DNA of 64,000 nt. Origin: Microvenator marinus. GTDB taxonomy: Bacteria; Myxococcota_A; Bradymonadia; Bradymonadales; Bradymonadaceae. Within the stretch, counting starts at the first letter, position 1. Each line of letters opens with the position of its first letter. Of this stretch, positions 1-7,365 are shown one piece after another. Under the pieces are notes generated by a model. The model was given only the letters and a program-made list of their open reading frames with translations. It had not been told where the DNA came from and ran no database searches. The DNA lies in assembly GCF_007993755.1 (NCBI RefSeq), contig NZ_CP042467.1, positions 5,666,001 through 5,730,000 of the forward strand. Direction: 5' to 3'. The translations under genes were made by a program, and so were the position numbers.

Positions 1-116
1 CCTCCGTTCTAAGCCACGTCTCCAAGCTACTCCCCGGTGATTTTGAGGATATGACTTGGATCATAAACTGCGACGATCACCGCGATATGTTGGGCGAGTC
101 TTTTGTGTGGCGGTAA
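1..116 (+). CDS. C-terminal end of an unidentified protein (partial)
   Basis: One frame is open from the window edge to a TAA at 114-116 and encodes about 37 residues ending in GESFVWR. Its stop codon lies one base before the nadA ATG at 118, the spacing typical of a co-transcribed upstream gene. The fragment is too short to identify: it has an acidic, aspartate-rich stretch and two tryptophans but no motif I recognise. It could still be a chance open frame. Confidence 0.5.
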   Translation, partial: SVLSHVSKLLPGDFEDMTWIINCDDHRDMLGESFVWR

Positions 117-117
117 G

Positions 118-1068
118 ATGCAGAAGCCCGATGGTGTGCATTTAACAGATTTTGAGTGGGAGCTGGTTCGGCCTTTGATTCAAGAAATCGAAGAGCTCAA
201 GGCCGAGAAAGATGCGCTGATCCTTGCGCATAACTATCAGCGCTCCGAGCTCTACCACAGCGTCGCGGACGTTCGCGGCGATTCCTTAGCATTAGCCGTT
301 GCTGCAACGACGCACGCCAAACGTGGTCCGATTGTGGTCTGTGGCGTTCACTTCATGGCCGAGACCGCCAAGATTATGAACCCAGATCGTGTGGTTCTGA
401 GTCCCGATCCAAGCGCGGGATGCTCCCTGGCGGATTCGATCAGCGCCGACGATATGAGGCATCTTCGCCAATCAAATCCAAACATTCCGATTGTGGTTTA
501 CGTTAATACCAGTGCGGAAGTGAAGGCATTGGCTGATGCGTGCTGCACCTCTTCGAATGCGGCCCGTGTGGTGAATTCGTTCGAGGAGGACACCGTGATT
601 GTGGCTCCCGACCAGCACCTGGCTGATTGGGTGCGCTCTCAAACGACGAAGACGATTCTGACCTGGGACGGGTCGTGTGAAGTACACCGGCTCTTCACCA
701 CCTCCGATGTGGCAGAGCTTCGCCAGATGCATCCCGACACGCATGTGCTGGTGCATCCCGAATGCGAAGTTAGCGTCCAGGAGTCCGCGGATTTTGTGGG
801 GTCCACGTCCCAGCTCGCCGACTATATCGAGCGGAATCGTCCTCAAAAGGTGTCGCTGCTCACGGAGTGCACCATGAGTGATAACTTACGCTCGGGCTAT
901 CCACAGACTTCGTTTGTGCAACCGTGCTCGCTTTGTCCGCACATGAGAAAGATTACCCTGGAAAGTGTCCGTGATTCGTTGAAGCACGGCTTCGGTGAAG
1001 TTCATGTGGACCCCGATGTGTCGCGCCGCGCCAGACGTTCACTGGAATACATGGTGCGCGTCGGATGA
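118..1068 (+). CDS. nadA: Quinolinate synthase NadA
   Basis: NadA condenses iminoaspartate with dihydroxyacetone phosphate to quinolinate in de novo NAD synthesis, using an oxygen-sensitive [4Fe-4S] cluster in the cytoplasm. Family signatures are clear: LAHNYQRSE near the N-terminus, the cluster-cysteine contexts AGCSLAD, LTECTMSD and QPCSLCPHM, and HPECEV. At 316 aa it is close to the usual length of this family. I chose ATG 118 rather than TTG 103 because the upstream frame ends at 116 and 118 follows it directly. The last bases overlap nadB in an ATGA, so the two are translationally coupled. Confidence 0.95.
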   Translation: MQKPDGVHLTDFEWELVRPLIQEIEELKAEKDALILAHNYQRSELYHSVADVRGDSLALAVAATTHAKRGPIVVCGVHFMAETAKIMNPDRVVLSPDPSAGCSLADSISADDMRHLRQSNPNIPIVVYVNTSAEVKALADACCTSSNAARVVNSFEEDTVIVAPDQHLADWVRSQTTKTILTWDGSCEVHRLFTTSDVAELRQMHPDTHVLVHPECEVSVQESADFVGSTSQLADYIERNRPQKVSLLTECTMSDNLRSGYPQTSFVQPCSLCPHMRKITLESVRDSLKHGFGEVHVDPDVSRRARRSLEYMVRVG

Positions 1069-2465
1069 AGTACGACGTCATTGTTGTGGGTGCTGGTGTT
1101 GCAGGGTTGAGCACCGCACTCTCTCTAGCTGGGCGGCGGGTTCTCTTGGTCGCTGGGCGCGAATCCGCGAGCCGAATGGCACTTGGAGGCGTCGCGTTTC
1201 CTCTGAACACGGATGATATCGATTCGCATATCTCGGACACCTTGAAAGCAGGTGCCGGACTCTGCGTGGAATCTAGTGTTAGAGGCATCATCAACGACGC
1301 CCTAGACACCCTGGAGTGGCTGGAGAGCACAGGTTTTAGATTTGATAAGGGTTTGAATCACGAAGGAGGGCACGAAGTTGCCAGAGTCCGACGCTGCGGC
1401 GGAGACCGAAGTGGTGCAACGCTAACTACGCATCTGGACAACCGTCTCGGTGGACGTGTTGAGCGCGTGGATGCGCGCCTTACGGGCCTGTTTTTAGACG
1501 AATTTGGTGGACGAATCCGCGGAGTGGAGCTTCAGCGCGAGGGAAAGACTCAGCGCGTGGACGCAGAGACGGTCGTCCTGGCAACTGGTGGAATTGGGGG
1601 CCGTTTTGAAGCCTCGTCAAATCCGCTCAACGCCACGGGCGCGGGACTTGAGCTAGCACTTGCCGCTGGTGCAATGGTTCGAGACCTCGAAATGATTCAG
1701 TTTCATCCCACGGGCTTGGACGTCCTGACGCGACCTACACCCATCATCTCGGAGGCTTTGCGTGGTGCGGGTGCGCGGCTCGTGGACTCTAGCGGTCAGC
1801 CGTTTATGCAAGAACTTGGCGGCGATCTCGCGCCTCGGGATATTGTGGCTCGCGGCGTAGAAAGGGCACTTCAGACCGGCGGCGCATTTTTAGATTTGAC
1901 GCCCATCAAGGACCTTCAGAGGGAGTTTCCAAGTGCTGCCCTGGCGCTCCGGACCTGGGGGTTGAGTCTTGATCGCGTCCCGATTCGGCCACTCGTTCAT
2001 TACCACATGGGAGGACTCTTAGTTGACGAGGAAGGTCGCACATCCATCGACGGCTTGTTTGCCTGCGGGGAGGTTGCAAGCACAGGCCTGCATGGTGCGA
2101 ATCGTCTGGCGAGCAACTCGCTCTTGGAAGGTCTTGTGTGTGGCCGAAGGGTAGGGCGCGCAATAGGGGCAGAAGAGTCTCACTCAACGCGTTCCGGATT
2201 CAAGGTGGAGAACGTCAGAGCAAGGTTTTCGCCAAGAACTCTCTCCCTTGCAATGGGTGTGTCCAGAAGTCAGGAGATGCTTGAAATGGCGTTGGAAGAA
2301 CTGGAGCGAAGTGCACCCCAAGATCTGCTCGCCAGAGCGATTCTCCTATCCGCCTATCATCGGCGCGAATCGTGTGGCGCGCACCATAGGGCGGATTTTC
2401 CTGACCGAGTCGGACTTGGACATACCTTGATGGTCATGGACGGAGACGAGCTAAGCATCGCCTAG
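1065..2465 (+). CDS. nadB: L-aspartate oxidase NadB
   Basis: NadB is a cytoplasmic flavoenzyme that oxidises L-aspartate to iminoaspartate, the substrate of NadA. Visible features are the N-terminal FAD Rossmann motif GAGVAGLS, the substrate-domain segment MIQFHPTGL, and the FAD-closing segment GLFACGEVASTGLHGANRLASNSLLEGL. The protein is 466 aa, shorter than the roughly 540 aa of E. coli NadB, because the C-terminal helical domain is reduced. The start overlaps nadA by 4 nt. The stop overlaps the stop of the convergent regulator gene by 4 nt in a CTAG, leaving no room for a separate terminator. Confidence 0.95.
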   Translation: MKYDVIVVGAGVAGLSTALSLAGRRVLLVAGRESASRMALGGVAFPLNTDDIDSHISDTLKAGAGLCVESSVRGIINDALDTLEWLESTGFRFDKGLNHEGGHEVARVRRCGGDRSGATLTTHLDNRLGGRVERVDARLTGLFLDEFGGRIRGVELQREGKTQRVDAETVVLATGGIGGRFEASSNPLNATGAGLELALAAGAMVRDLEMIQFHPTGLDVLTRPTPIISEALRGAGARLVDSSGQPFMQELGGDLAPRDIVARGVERALQTGGAFLDLTPIKDLQREFPSAALALRTWGLSLDRVPIRPLVHYHMGGLLVDEEGRTSIDGLFACGEVASTGLHGANRLASNSLLEGLVCGRRVGRAIGAEESHSTRSGFKVENVRARFSPRTLSLAMGVSRSQEMLEMALEELERSAPQDLLARAILLSAYHRRESCGAHHRADFPDRVGLGHTLMVMDGDELSIA

Positions 2466-3172
2466 AAGTCGTCTTCACCTTCGGCGATTTCTGAGAGGCG
2501 GGCAGGGTCGGTGATCAAAAAGCCGTTTGGCAATGTTTGGACCGGACCTTCCTTATTCCACCGGCTCATCATGCGGATCGCGGTCTCGATGCGCACATTG
2601 ACAAGGTCGGCGATATCCCGTCTCGAGAGAGGCACATCTACGAAGATCGCCATGTTTCCGTTCTCGTCTTTTCTGCGTTGGCCCAATTTTTCCGCAAATT
2701 TTTCGAAGACCATCGCTAGGCGTTGTTCGGCAGACGAGGTGGTAAGCTCCTCGAGACGCCTCACCAAATGGTAATTCCGCTCCATCATCGCCTGGATGAA
2801 ACACTCCATGAGTTGGGTGTTTCGTTGGATGGTGCCGAAGAAATGGTCGCGATAGATTTCTAGACAAAGCGAGTCATCGAGGGCCACCGCACTCGCGGGG
2901 TAGGGGATGCGCCGAAACACAGCGATATGGCCTACGGCATCACCTTCGTCGAAGACCCCGAGAATCGTCTCTCCGCCATCTGGGCGGTACTTCACGATCT
3001 TGATCTTGCCTTCCACCAAAAAGACAAAATTATGAGCTGGCGAGCCCTCCCGCCAGAGCTCGTCACCGCGCTCAAACCGTTTGACCACAAAGTAGTCGAC
3101 CAACGGTTTCAACACGTCCTTCGAGACATTCTCAAAGATCGGCATCGACTGTAGCGCGTCCAATTTATCCAT
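2462..3172 (-). CDS. Crp/Fnr-family transcriptional regulator
   Basis: This 236-aa regulator has an N-terminal cyclic-nucleotide-binding-like jelly roll (about residues 5-125) and a C-terminal winged helix. The recognition helix reads LVNVRIETAIRMMSR, with the E-x3-R spacing used by FNR-type proteins that read TTGAT half sites. There is no N-terminal cysteine cluster, so it is unlikely to be an [4Fe-4S] oxygen sensor; a Dnr/Nnr-like NO or heme sensor is an inference. I chose ATG 3172 because GGGAG sits 5 nt upstream and MDKLDALQSMPIF resembles family N-termini; ATG 3211 would overlap the hemerythrin gene by 4 nt. It is co-directional with that gene, and FNR-like boxes lie nearby at 3701, 3921 and 8668. 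Confidence 0.9.
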   Translation of the reverse strand: MDKLDALQSMPIFENVSKDVLKPLVDYFVVKRFERGDELWREGSPAHNFVFLVEGKIKIVKYRPDGGETILGVFDEGDAVGHIAVFRRIPYPASAVALDDSLCLEIYRDHFFGTIQRNTQLMECFIQAMMERNYHLVRRLEELTTSSAEQRLAMVFEKFAEKLGQRRKDENGNMAIFVDVPLSRRDIADLVNVRIETAIRMMSRWNKEGPVQTLPNGFLITDPARLSEIAEGEDDF

Positions 3173-3207
3173 ATCGTCTCCCGGAGGAGCACATTCGACG
3201 CTGATAT

Positions 3208-3636
3208 TCATGGCGCACCTACGGAGCGCAGAATGAACTCCCTTTCGTCGGCACTATGGCGTTTGAAAGCAGCCCTGAAGTCGTCGATGAGCCATTGAAA
3301 TTTCTTGAAGTGCTCCTCGTTATGCGTGTAGGTTTGGATGAATTGGGTGATTTCGTCAACGCGGGACTTGAGATCGCCGTGCTGCTTTTGCAACGCTCGT
3401 AAATTGCGGTCGTTCTTGCCCGTCAGGTGAGGAAACATCTCGTTCTCCTCCTCGTCGATATGTTCGAAGAGTTCTTGCTTAAACGCGTTCCAGTAAGGCT
3501 TCAGCTCCTCGATCATGAAGTCCGGCGTCTGGCATCCTTGCAGACCGTCGATATGGGCCTCGACCTCATCGAGCAGGCGCACGAGGCTGCTGTGACCGTG
3601 TACGAAGTGCTCTTTTTCTTCTGCTGGCAATGACAT
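3208..3636 (-). CDS. Hemerythrin-like (HHE domain) protein
   Basis: This 142-aa all-helical cytoplasmic protein has the iron-ligand pattern of hemerythrin-like domains: HGHSSL near residue 14, HIDEEENEMFPHL in the middle, QHGDL, and a late His plus acidic run, RHSADERE. Such proteins bind O2 or NO at a di-iron site or help repair iron centres (YtfE/DnrN-type functions). It precedes the Crp/Fnr gene, probably as an operon, and carries an FNR-like box 65-76 nt upstream of its start. GAGG before the ATG supports the start. The context suggests handling of NO or nitrite stress, which is inference. Confidence 0.85.
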   Translation of the reverse strand: MSLPAEEKEHFVHGHSSLVRLLDEVEAHIDGLQGCQTPDFMIEELKPYWNAFKQELFEHIDEEENEMFPHLTGKNDRNLRALQKQHGDLKSRVDEITQFIQTYTHNEEHFKKFQWLIDDFRAAFKRHSADEREFILRSVGAP

Positions 3637-3700
3637 GATTTCCTCATCGGGTTGAAATTGCGTCCAAGGTTGAGAGTAAGCGCAGATATTGCGGAGGGTA

Positions 3701-3712
3701 TGATCTAGGTCA
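3701..3712 (-). promoter_or_regulatory. FNR/DNR-like box upstream of hemerythrin gene
   Basis: The sequence is TGATCTAGGTCA, one base from a TGAT-N4-ATCA palindrome. It lies 65-76 nt before the hemerythrin start. With flanks it shares TATGATCTA with the box at 8668. The likely ligand is the Crp/Fnr protein encoded two genes downstream, giving autoregulation; that is inferred from box spacing and the regulator's E-x3-R helix. Confidence 0.5.
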
Positions 3713-3750
3713 TTCGCTATCCGTGGGAATCATTGCCCAAGAAAAACGAA

Positions 3751-3773
3751 AGTCACGGCGCAGCACCGTGACT
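3751..3773. other. Hairpin, possible terminator or small-RNA stem
   Basis: AGTCACGG and CCGTGACT pair perfectly around a 7-nt loop (CGCAGCA). A short T-run (ATTTT) follows on the plus strand and an A-rich stretch precedes it, so on either strand it could act as a weak terminator. Its place between two divergent promoters makes an ordinary gene-end terminator unlikely. Confidence 0.4.
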
Positions 3774-3791
3774 CTCATTTTGCGCCCCCCG

Positions 3792-3875
3792 GCGAGTGAG
3801 TCCAGACGTGGGCGGCGTCCGGAGCTCGGGTAGGAGGTGACTGCACTTAAAGTGAAGGAGCGAGTGAGTGCAGAC
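3792..3875. repeat. 16-nt direct repeat pair
   Basis: GCGAGTGAGTCCAGAC at 3792-3807 recurs at 3860-3875 with one change (C to G at position 11), 68 nt apart. The repeats lie between the hairpin at 3751 and the FNR-like box at 3921. They may be regulator-binding sites or part of a structured transcript; nothing here decides between these. Confidence 0.6.
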
Positions 3876-3920
3876 ACCGTCAACTGAATGGAAAGGTATC
3901 AGGAAAAATTGAAAAGAAAG

Positions 3921-3932
3921 TGATGTGGATCA
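3921..3932 (+). promoter_or_regulatory. FNR/DNR-like box upstream of the membrane operon
   Basis: TGATGTGGATCA is a perfect TGAT-N4-ATCA palindrome, the core of the FNR/DNR consensus TTGAT-N4-ATCAA. It sits 72-83 nt before the ATG at 4004. A class II position (centre near -41.5) would put the transcription start near 3968, leaving a short 5' leader. Confidence 0.6.
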
Positions 3933-4003
3933 TACGCGAGATTTTTTTTGGAACGAGATTAGCAGTGTGTGGAGGGCAAGGTTGGTTTTGGCCCGGAGAA
4001 TTG

Positions 4004-5206
4004 ATGAACACAAAGAAGACAAAGCTTGATTGGGAATGGAAGGCGGCAGCCTCGGGATTTGTGTTTGCGGGCTTGGTCGGTGCCTGGATGCGCTATGCGA
4101 TGTCCACAGGAAACTGGGCTGGCCTTGAGCTCGCCCACGTTCGGCACGCCCATTCTCACGTCATGCTCTTTGTGTGGGCTACTACCGGCTGGATGATCCT
4201 CTTGACGGAATATTTGGGACGTCTCGGCGCGCATATTGGCGGGTTTAGGCGCCTGATTCACTGGTCGCTGGGTCTTGGAATGGCGAGCTTCATTCCCTTT
4301 CTTTTTTGGGGCTATAAATTGGCTGAGATCGGCCCGGTTAGGATGCCGCTTTCGGTCATTATTTCAACGGCTCTGATGTTCGTTTGGTACGGGTTCGCCT
4401 GGGTGTGGAAAAAGCACCGGCACATCGTATTCGACCAAGGAACCCGCCTAGTTTTGGATATCGCGAATTTCTTCATGGTGGTTTGCACTCTTGGCGCCTG
4501 GCTTAGAGGCCTACTAGTGCCTCTTGGCGTTGACGACCCCGTATGGACGACCGGCGTTGTTCATATGTTTTTGAATACCATGACCGATGGTTGGCTCCTG
4601 GTGGGCCTTTTGGGCCTCATGGCCTTGTCAAGAAACGCAACGCTCACAACGCGCTTTCTTCCCGTCATGGCGGCAGGCATTCCGCTCAGCTTTCTGGCTG
4701 TGATTCATGGGCTCCCTTTGGAACTGCGAGTGCTCGGCGGACTTAGTTCCGTATTTTTTGTGTATGGGCTTCTGCGCACCTGGTGGCCGCTTCTGAAGCA
4801 TGCCTCAAAGTTCTTGGCGTTGGCGCTGCTCCTGATGGCAGCGGCGCGCCTGCTCTACACGGTTCCAGACATTATGCACTGGGCAGACCGAAGCGGCGTG
4901 CGGATCCTCTTTCTACATTGGGTCTTTCTCGGCGTGTTATCGGTAGGACTCTGGGAAGTTAGAGATAGGCTGGTAGGTTCGCGAACGGCAAGTGCCCTCG
5001 CATGGACCGTGCCGCCATTGGTCCTCGGGATTTTGCCCGCAACCGCACTCTGGTCGGTCTTTGCTTCATTTTTGAATCTGGATGCGTTGGCGTTTCTTAG
5101 GGCGGGTCAAGTGGCCACCGTATTGACGAGTTTCGGTCCTGCTCTTGTGGTCTTCTGGGCATTGGTCCACTTCAAGAACTCGAATCAAAGGAGGGGACAT
5201 GCCTAG
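4004..5206 (+). CDS. Polytopic membrane protein, heme-copper oxidase/NnrS-like
   Basis: This 400-aa protein has roughly ten to twelve hydrophobic helices. A His cluster HVRHAHSHVMLFVW (His45, 48, 50, 52) lies at the start of helix 2, and another His-bearing helix reads VVHMFLNTMTDGW. The H-x-H followed by a hydrophobic helix resembles the ligand helices of subunit-I-like heme-copper oxidases and NnrS/NorB relatives, so it may bind heme or copper; I cannot identify the exact family. ATG 4004 is chosen over GTG 3920 because GGAGAA lies just upstream and the earlier start would fall inside the FNR-like box. It overlaps the next gene by 8 nt. Confidence 0.75.
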   Translation: MNTKKTKLDWEWKAAASGFVFAGLVGAWMRYAMSTGNWAGLELAHVRHAHSHVMLFVWATTGWMILLTEYLGRLGAHIGGFRRLIHWSLGLGMASFIPFLFWGYKLAEIGPVRMPLSVIISTALMFVWYGFAWVWKKHRHIVFDQGTRLVLDIANFFMVVCTLGAWLRGLLVPLGVDDPVWTTGVVHMFLNTMTDGWLLVGLLGLMALSRNATLTTRFLPVMAAGIPLSFLAVIHGLPLELRVLGGLSSVFFVYGLLRTWWPLLKHASKFLALALLLMAAARLLYTVPDIMHWADRSGVRILFLHWVFLGVLSVGLWEVRDRLVGSRTASALAWTVPPLVLGILPATALWSVFASFLNLDALAFLRAGQVATVLTSFGPALVVFWALVHFKNSNQRRGHA

Positions 5207-5606
5207 AATCACACGAGTATTTCTTCGGACCGCGCTGGTCTTTTTTGTCTTGGGGCTGAGCCTTCTCTTGGCCGCGACTGTGGCCGGTATGCCGTGGGCC
5301 ATGCTCCTCTTGCCCACATACCTTCACTATTTCACGGTTGGGTTCATGACCTTCATGATCGCGGGAGTGGCGCTTTGGATGTTCCCCAGATGGACCAAGG
5401 AAGCGCCGCGCGGCCCTGAATGGCTCGGTTGGCTGTGTTATGGACTCCTCACAGTGGGATTGGCATTGCGAGGCATTGCAGAACCTGCAGGCGCACTTGG
5501 CTGGCTTTCAATGAACGCAGTGGTGGTCTTTTCCGCAGTTCTTCAATGGATGGGGGGATTGATCCTCGTTGGACTCCTCTGGCCAAGAATCAAGGAGAAG
5601 GGATGA
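5199..5606 (+). CDS. Four-helix membrane protein, oxidase subunit I-like fragment
   Basis: This 135-aa protein has four predicted membrane helices. The segment YLHYFTVGFMTFMIAGVALWMFPR follows the pattern H-x4-G-...-G-V-A-x-W-M-x-P-R seen in small cbb3-oxidase-subunit-I-like proteins. GGAGG (GAGGGG) lies just upstream of ATG 5199. It overlaps its upstream neighbour by 8 nt and the next gene by 4 nt, so all three are probably made together and may form one complex. The function is inferred only from fold resemblance and context. Confidence 0.7.
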   Translation: MPRITRVFLRTALVFFVLGLSLLLAATVAGMPWAMLLLPTYLHYFTVGFMTFMIAGVALWMFPRWTKEAPRGPEWLGWLCYGLLTVGLALRGIAEPAGALGWLSMNAVVVFSAVLQWMGGLILVGLLWPRIKEKG

Positions 5607-6022
5607 CTCGACTTTCGATCATAGCGTTGAAGGTGGGGCTCTTGAATTTCGCCATCGGCTGGACGATGGGCGCATGGTTATTGGCTGCCAAAGGTGCACC
5701 CTACATTCATCCCGGGTTCGACCTTCTCCACGGTCATGTCTCGATGATGACACTCGGGGCGATGGCTCAAATTGTATTTGCGGTGGCGTATTGGATCCTT
5801 CCAAGGGATGGGCGAGAACGCCCGCGTCCCGGCTTTGCCGCTGCTTCGCTCGTGGTCTTAAACCTCGCCGCATGGGTCGGGGTTATGGTGCATTGGACAC
5901 TGTATTCGATTGTCTTGGCGCTGATTTCGGCGCTTCTATTTCTGATTCACGCCTGGCCGAGAATCCGTCCTTTTGGGGCGGTCATTCCTAAGAAGAAGTC
6001 AGGCAATGGGAGGTTGGTATGA
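5603..6022 (+). CDS. Four-helix membrane protein, oxidase subunit I-like fragment
   Basis: This 139-aa membrane protein is similar in plan to its 135-aa neighbour. The motif DLLHGHVSMMTLGAMAQIVFAVAYWILPR again gives H-x-H plus a helix ending in a W-x-L-P-R turn, as in heme-copper-oxidase-like small subunits. The tail is basic (IPKKKSGNGR) and probably cytoplasmic. GGAGAAGG precedes the ATG. It overlaps the neighbours on both sides by 4 nt. I infer an N-oxide or oxygen-linked membrane complex with the two upstream proteins; no reaction can be assigned. Confidence 0.7.
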   Translation: MTRLSIIALKVGLLNFAIGWTMGAWLLAAKGAPYIHPGFDLLHGHVSMMTLGAMAQIVFAVAYWILPRDGRERPRPGFAAASLVVLNLAAWVGVMVHWTLYSIVLALISALLFLIHAWPRIRPFGAVIPKKKSGNGRLV

Positions 6023-7290
6023 AAAACACACATCTACTTTTTGTGGTTCTGGGATTGCTGCTCAGCACCGATCTTGCGGCGGAGACACTGCCTAGCGTCA
6101 CCAGAGACGAAGTGGCCGAGCCCGTCTTGAAGGTACACGCGAGCCTTCGTCCACGGCTGGAGTTGAGAACAGGACATCTCTTTGGCGAAGAAGCGGCCGA
6201 CGTTCTTTACGGGCCCAAAGTCGACTCCATGGACCTCTTCTCCCAGCAGTCTAGAGTCGGGGTAAGCCTTAATCACGGACAGGTTCATTCACGTGCCACG
6301 GTGCAGTTTGCGCAGGTTTGGGGAGCTCCGGTGAATGCTCAGCTGCATCCTTTTCCGATTCAGCTCTATGAAGGATTCATCGACTACGCCTTCCTTCCGA
6401 ACCTGAAGCTTCAGGCGGGGCGTTTTGAAATCGCGTATGGCGAGGAAAGGGTTCTGGGGTCTGTTGGGTGGAGCCAGGTTGGCAGAACCTGGGATGGATT
6501 GAGGCTCAAAGTAGGTTTTGGCGAGGATCATTTTGTGCACGTCTTTGGTGCTCGACATATCGATGGTGGAGCAGGAACTGAGGCCCTTGTGGGCGATGCG
6601 TATCTGAGCGGAGTCTACTCCCGGTTCGGCAAACTAGGACCGGTTGCCGAGCTTGACATCTATGCGTTGGCCGACACCCATTTTTCCGATTTTGACACCG
6701 ACGCTGCGCATCAAGAGATGCTCTTCACCTTCGGAGTGCGGTCAAAGACAGTCGTAAACGCGTGGGACCTCGTAGTGGAGGGCGCCATCCAGGGGGGCAC
6801 ACGGTGTTTGCGGGATGTTGACGGTGCGTGTCTTACCGAAAGTCAGGATGCGTTTGCGTGGTTCGCGGAGGCTCAGAGTGGATACAAATTTGGGCAGACT
6901 AGAACGTTTGTCGGGGGATCTGTAGCCAGCGGCGACAATCCCGATACCGAGACAAACGAGGCCTTTGACCAACTCTATCCCACCGGACATGCGCACGTGG
7001 GCTGGATGGACTTCTTCCCTCGCTCCAACATCGTGGACATCTACGCAGGTGTGAACACAAAGTTTGAGTGGATGAGCTTCACCCTCAAACTACACGAGTT
7101 TCAACGTCTTGAGCCGGAAATGGTTCGATTGGGAAATGAACTGGACTTTCAGTTGACTCTGCCTCTCACCGACTCGGTGGCGGTGGATGCCGGAATGGGG
7201 TTGTTCCTTGCAGCTGAAGGAATGTCGGCGACTGAGGAGGCGAGCGGCCTCGCAACATGGACATTCGCGTCCATGCGATGGGCATTCTAA
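6019..7290 (+). CDS. Outer-membrane beta-barrel, alginate-export-like porin (copy 1)
   Basis: The 423-aa product has a cleavable signal peptide (hydrophobic core, then LAAETLPS) and an aromatic C-terminal residue pattern ending in RWAF, as expected for a BAM substrate. Motifs such as RPRLELRTGH, VQFAQVWG, LQAGRFEIAYGEERVLG and QVGRTWDGLRLK match the alginate-export-type porin family. It overlaps the membrane trio by 4 nt, so it belongs to the same operon, and it is paralogous to the next gene. It may let a small anion or metal reach the periplasmic cupredoxin; that role is inference. Confidence 0.8.
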   Translation: MKNTHLLFVVLGLLLSTDLAAETLPSVTRDEVAEPVLKVHASLRPRLELRTGHLFGEEAADVLYGPKVDSMDLFSQQSRVGVSLNHGQVHSRATVQFAQVWGAPVNAQLHPFPIQLYEGFIDYAFLPNLKLQAGRFEIAYGEERVLGSVGWSQVGRTWDGLRLKVGFGEDHFVHVFGARHIDGGAGTEALVGDAYLSGVYSRFGKLGPVAELDIYALADTHFSDFDTDAAHQEMLFTFGVRSKTVVNAWDLVVEGAIQGGTRCLRDVDGACLTESQDAFAWFAEAQSGYKFGQTRTFVGGSVASGDNPDTETNEAFDQLYPTGHAHVGWMDFFPRSNIVDIYAGVNTKFEWMSFTLKLHEFQRLEPEMVRLGNELDFQLTLPLTDSVAVDAGMGLFLAAEGMSATEEASGLATWTFASMRWAF

Positions 7291-7310
7291 GGGCGCGCCT
7301 AAACCTGAGC

Positions 7311-7365
7311 TTTTTGATCCATTCGAGTGCTGCTAAACAAAGTAGAAATTCGAATGGATGAAAAA
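7311..7365 (+). promoter_or_regulatory. Long inverted repeat covering the leader and start of the second porin
   Basis: The arms TTTTTGATCCATTCGA (7311-7326) and TCGAATGGATGAAAAA (7350-7365) pair at 15 of 16 positions around a 23-nt loop. The right arm contains the only purine-rich ribosome-binding candidate and ends on the A of the start codon. If transcribed it would hide the start site, so it may control translation or act as an attenuator between the two porin genes. Confidence 0.6.

Larger units (their letters stand above)
3637..4003. other. Divergent regulatory intergenic region
   Basis: This 367-nt gap separates the minus-strand hemerythrin-regulator unit from the plus-strand membrane operon. 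It holds two FNR-like boxes (3701-3712 and 3921-3932), a strong hairpin (3751-3773) and a 16-nt direct repeat (3792 and 3860). I see no convincing coding frame. The hairpin and repeats leave room for a small RNA, but I cannot show transcription. Confidence 0.6.

Noticed and set aside
3920-4003. Longer start of the oxidase-like protein at GTG 3920
   Set aside because: It would begin inside the FNR-like box and add 28 residues unlike the rest; ATG 4004 has a ribosome-binding site.
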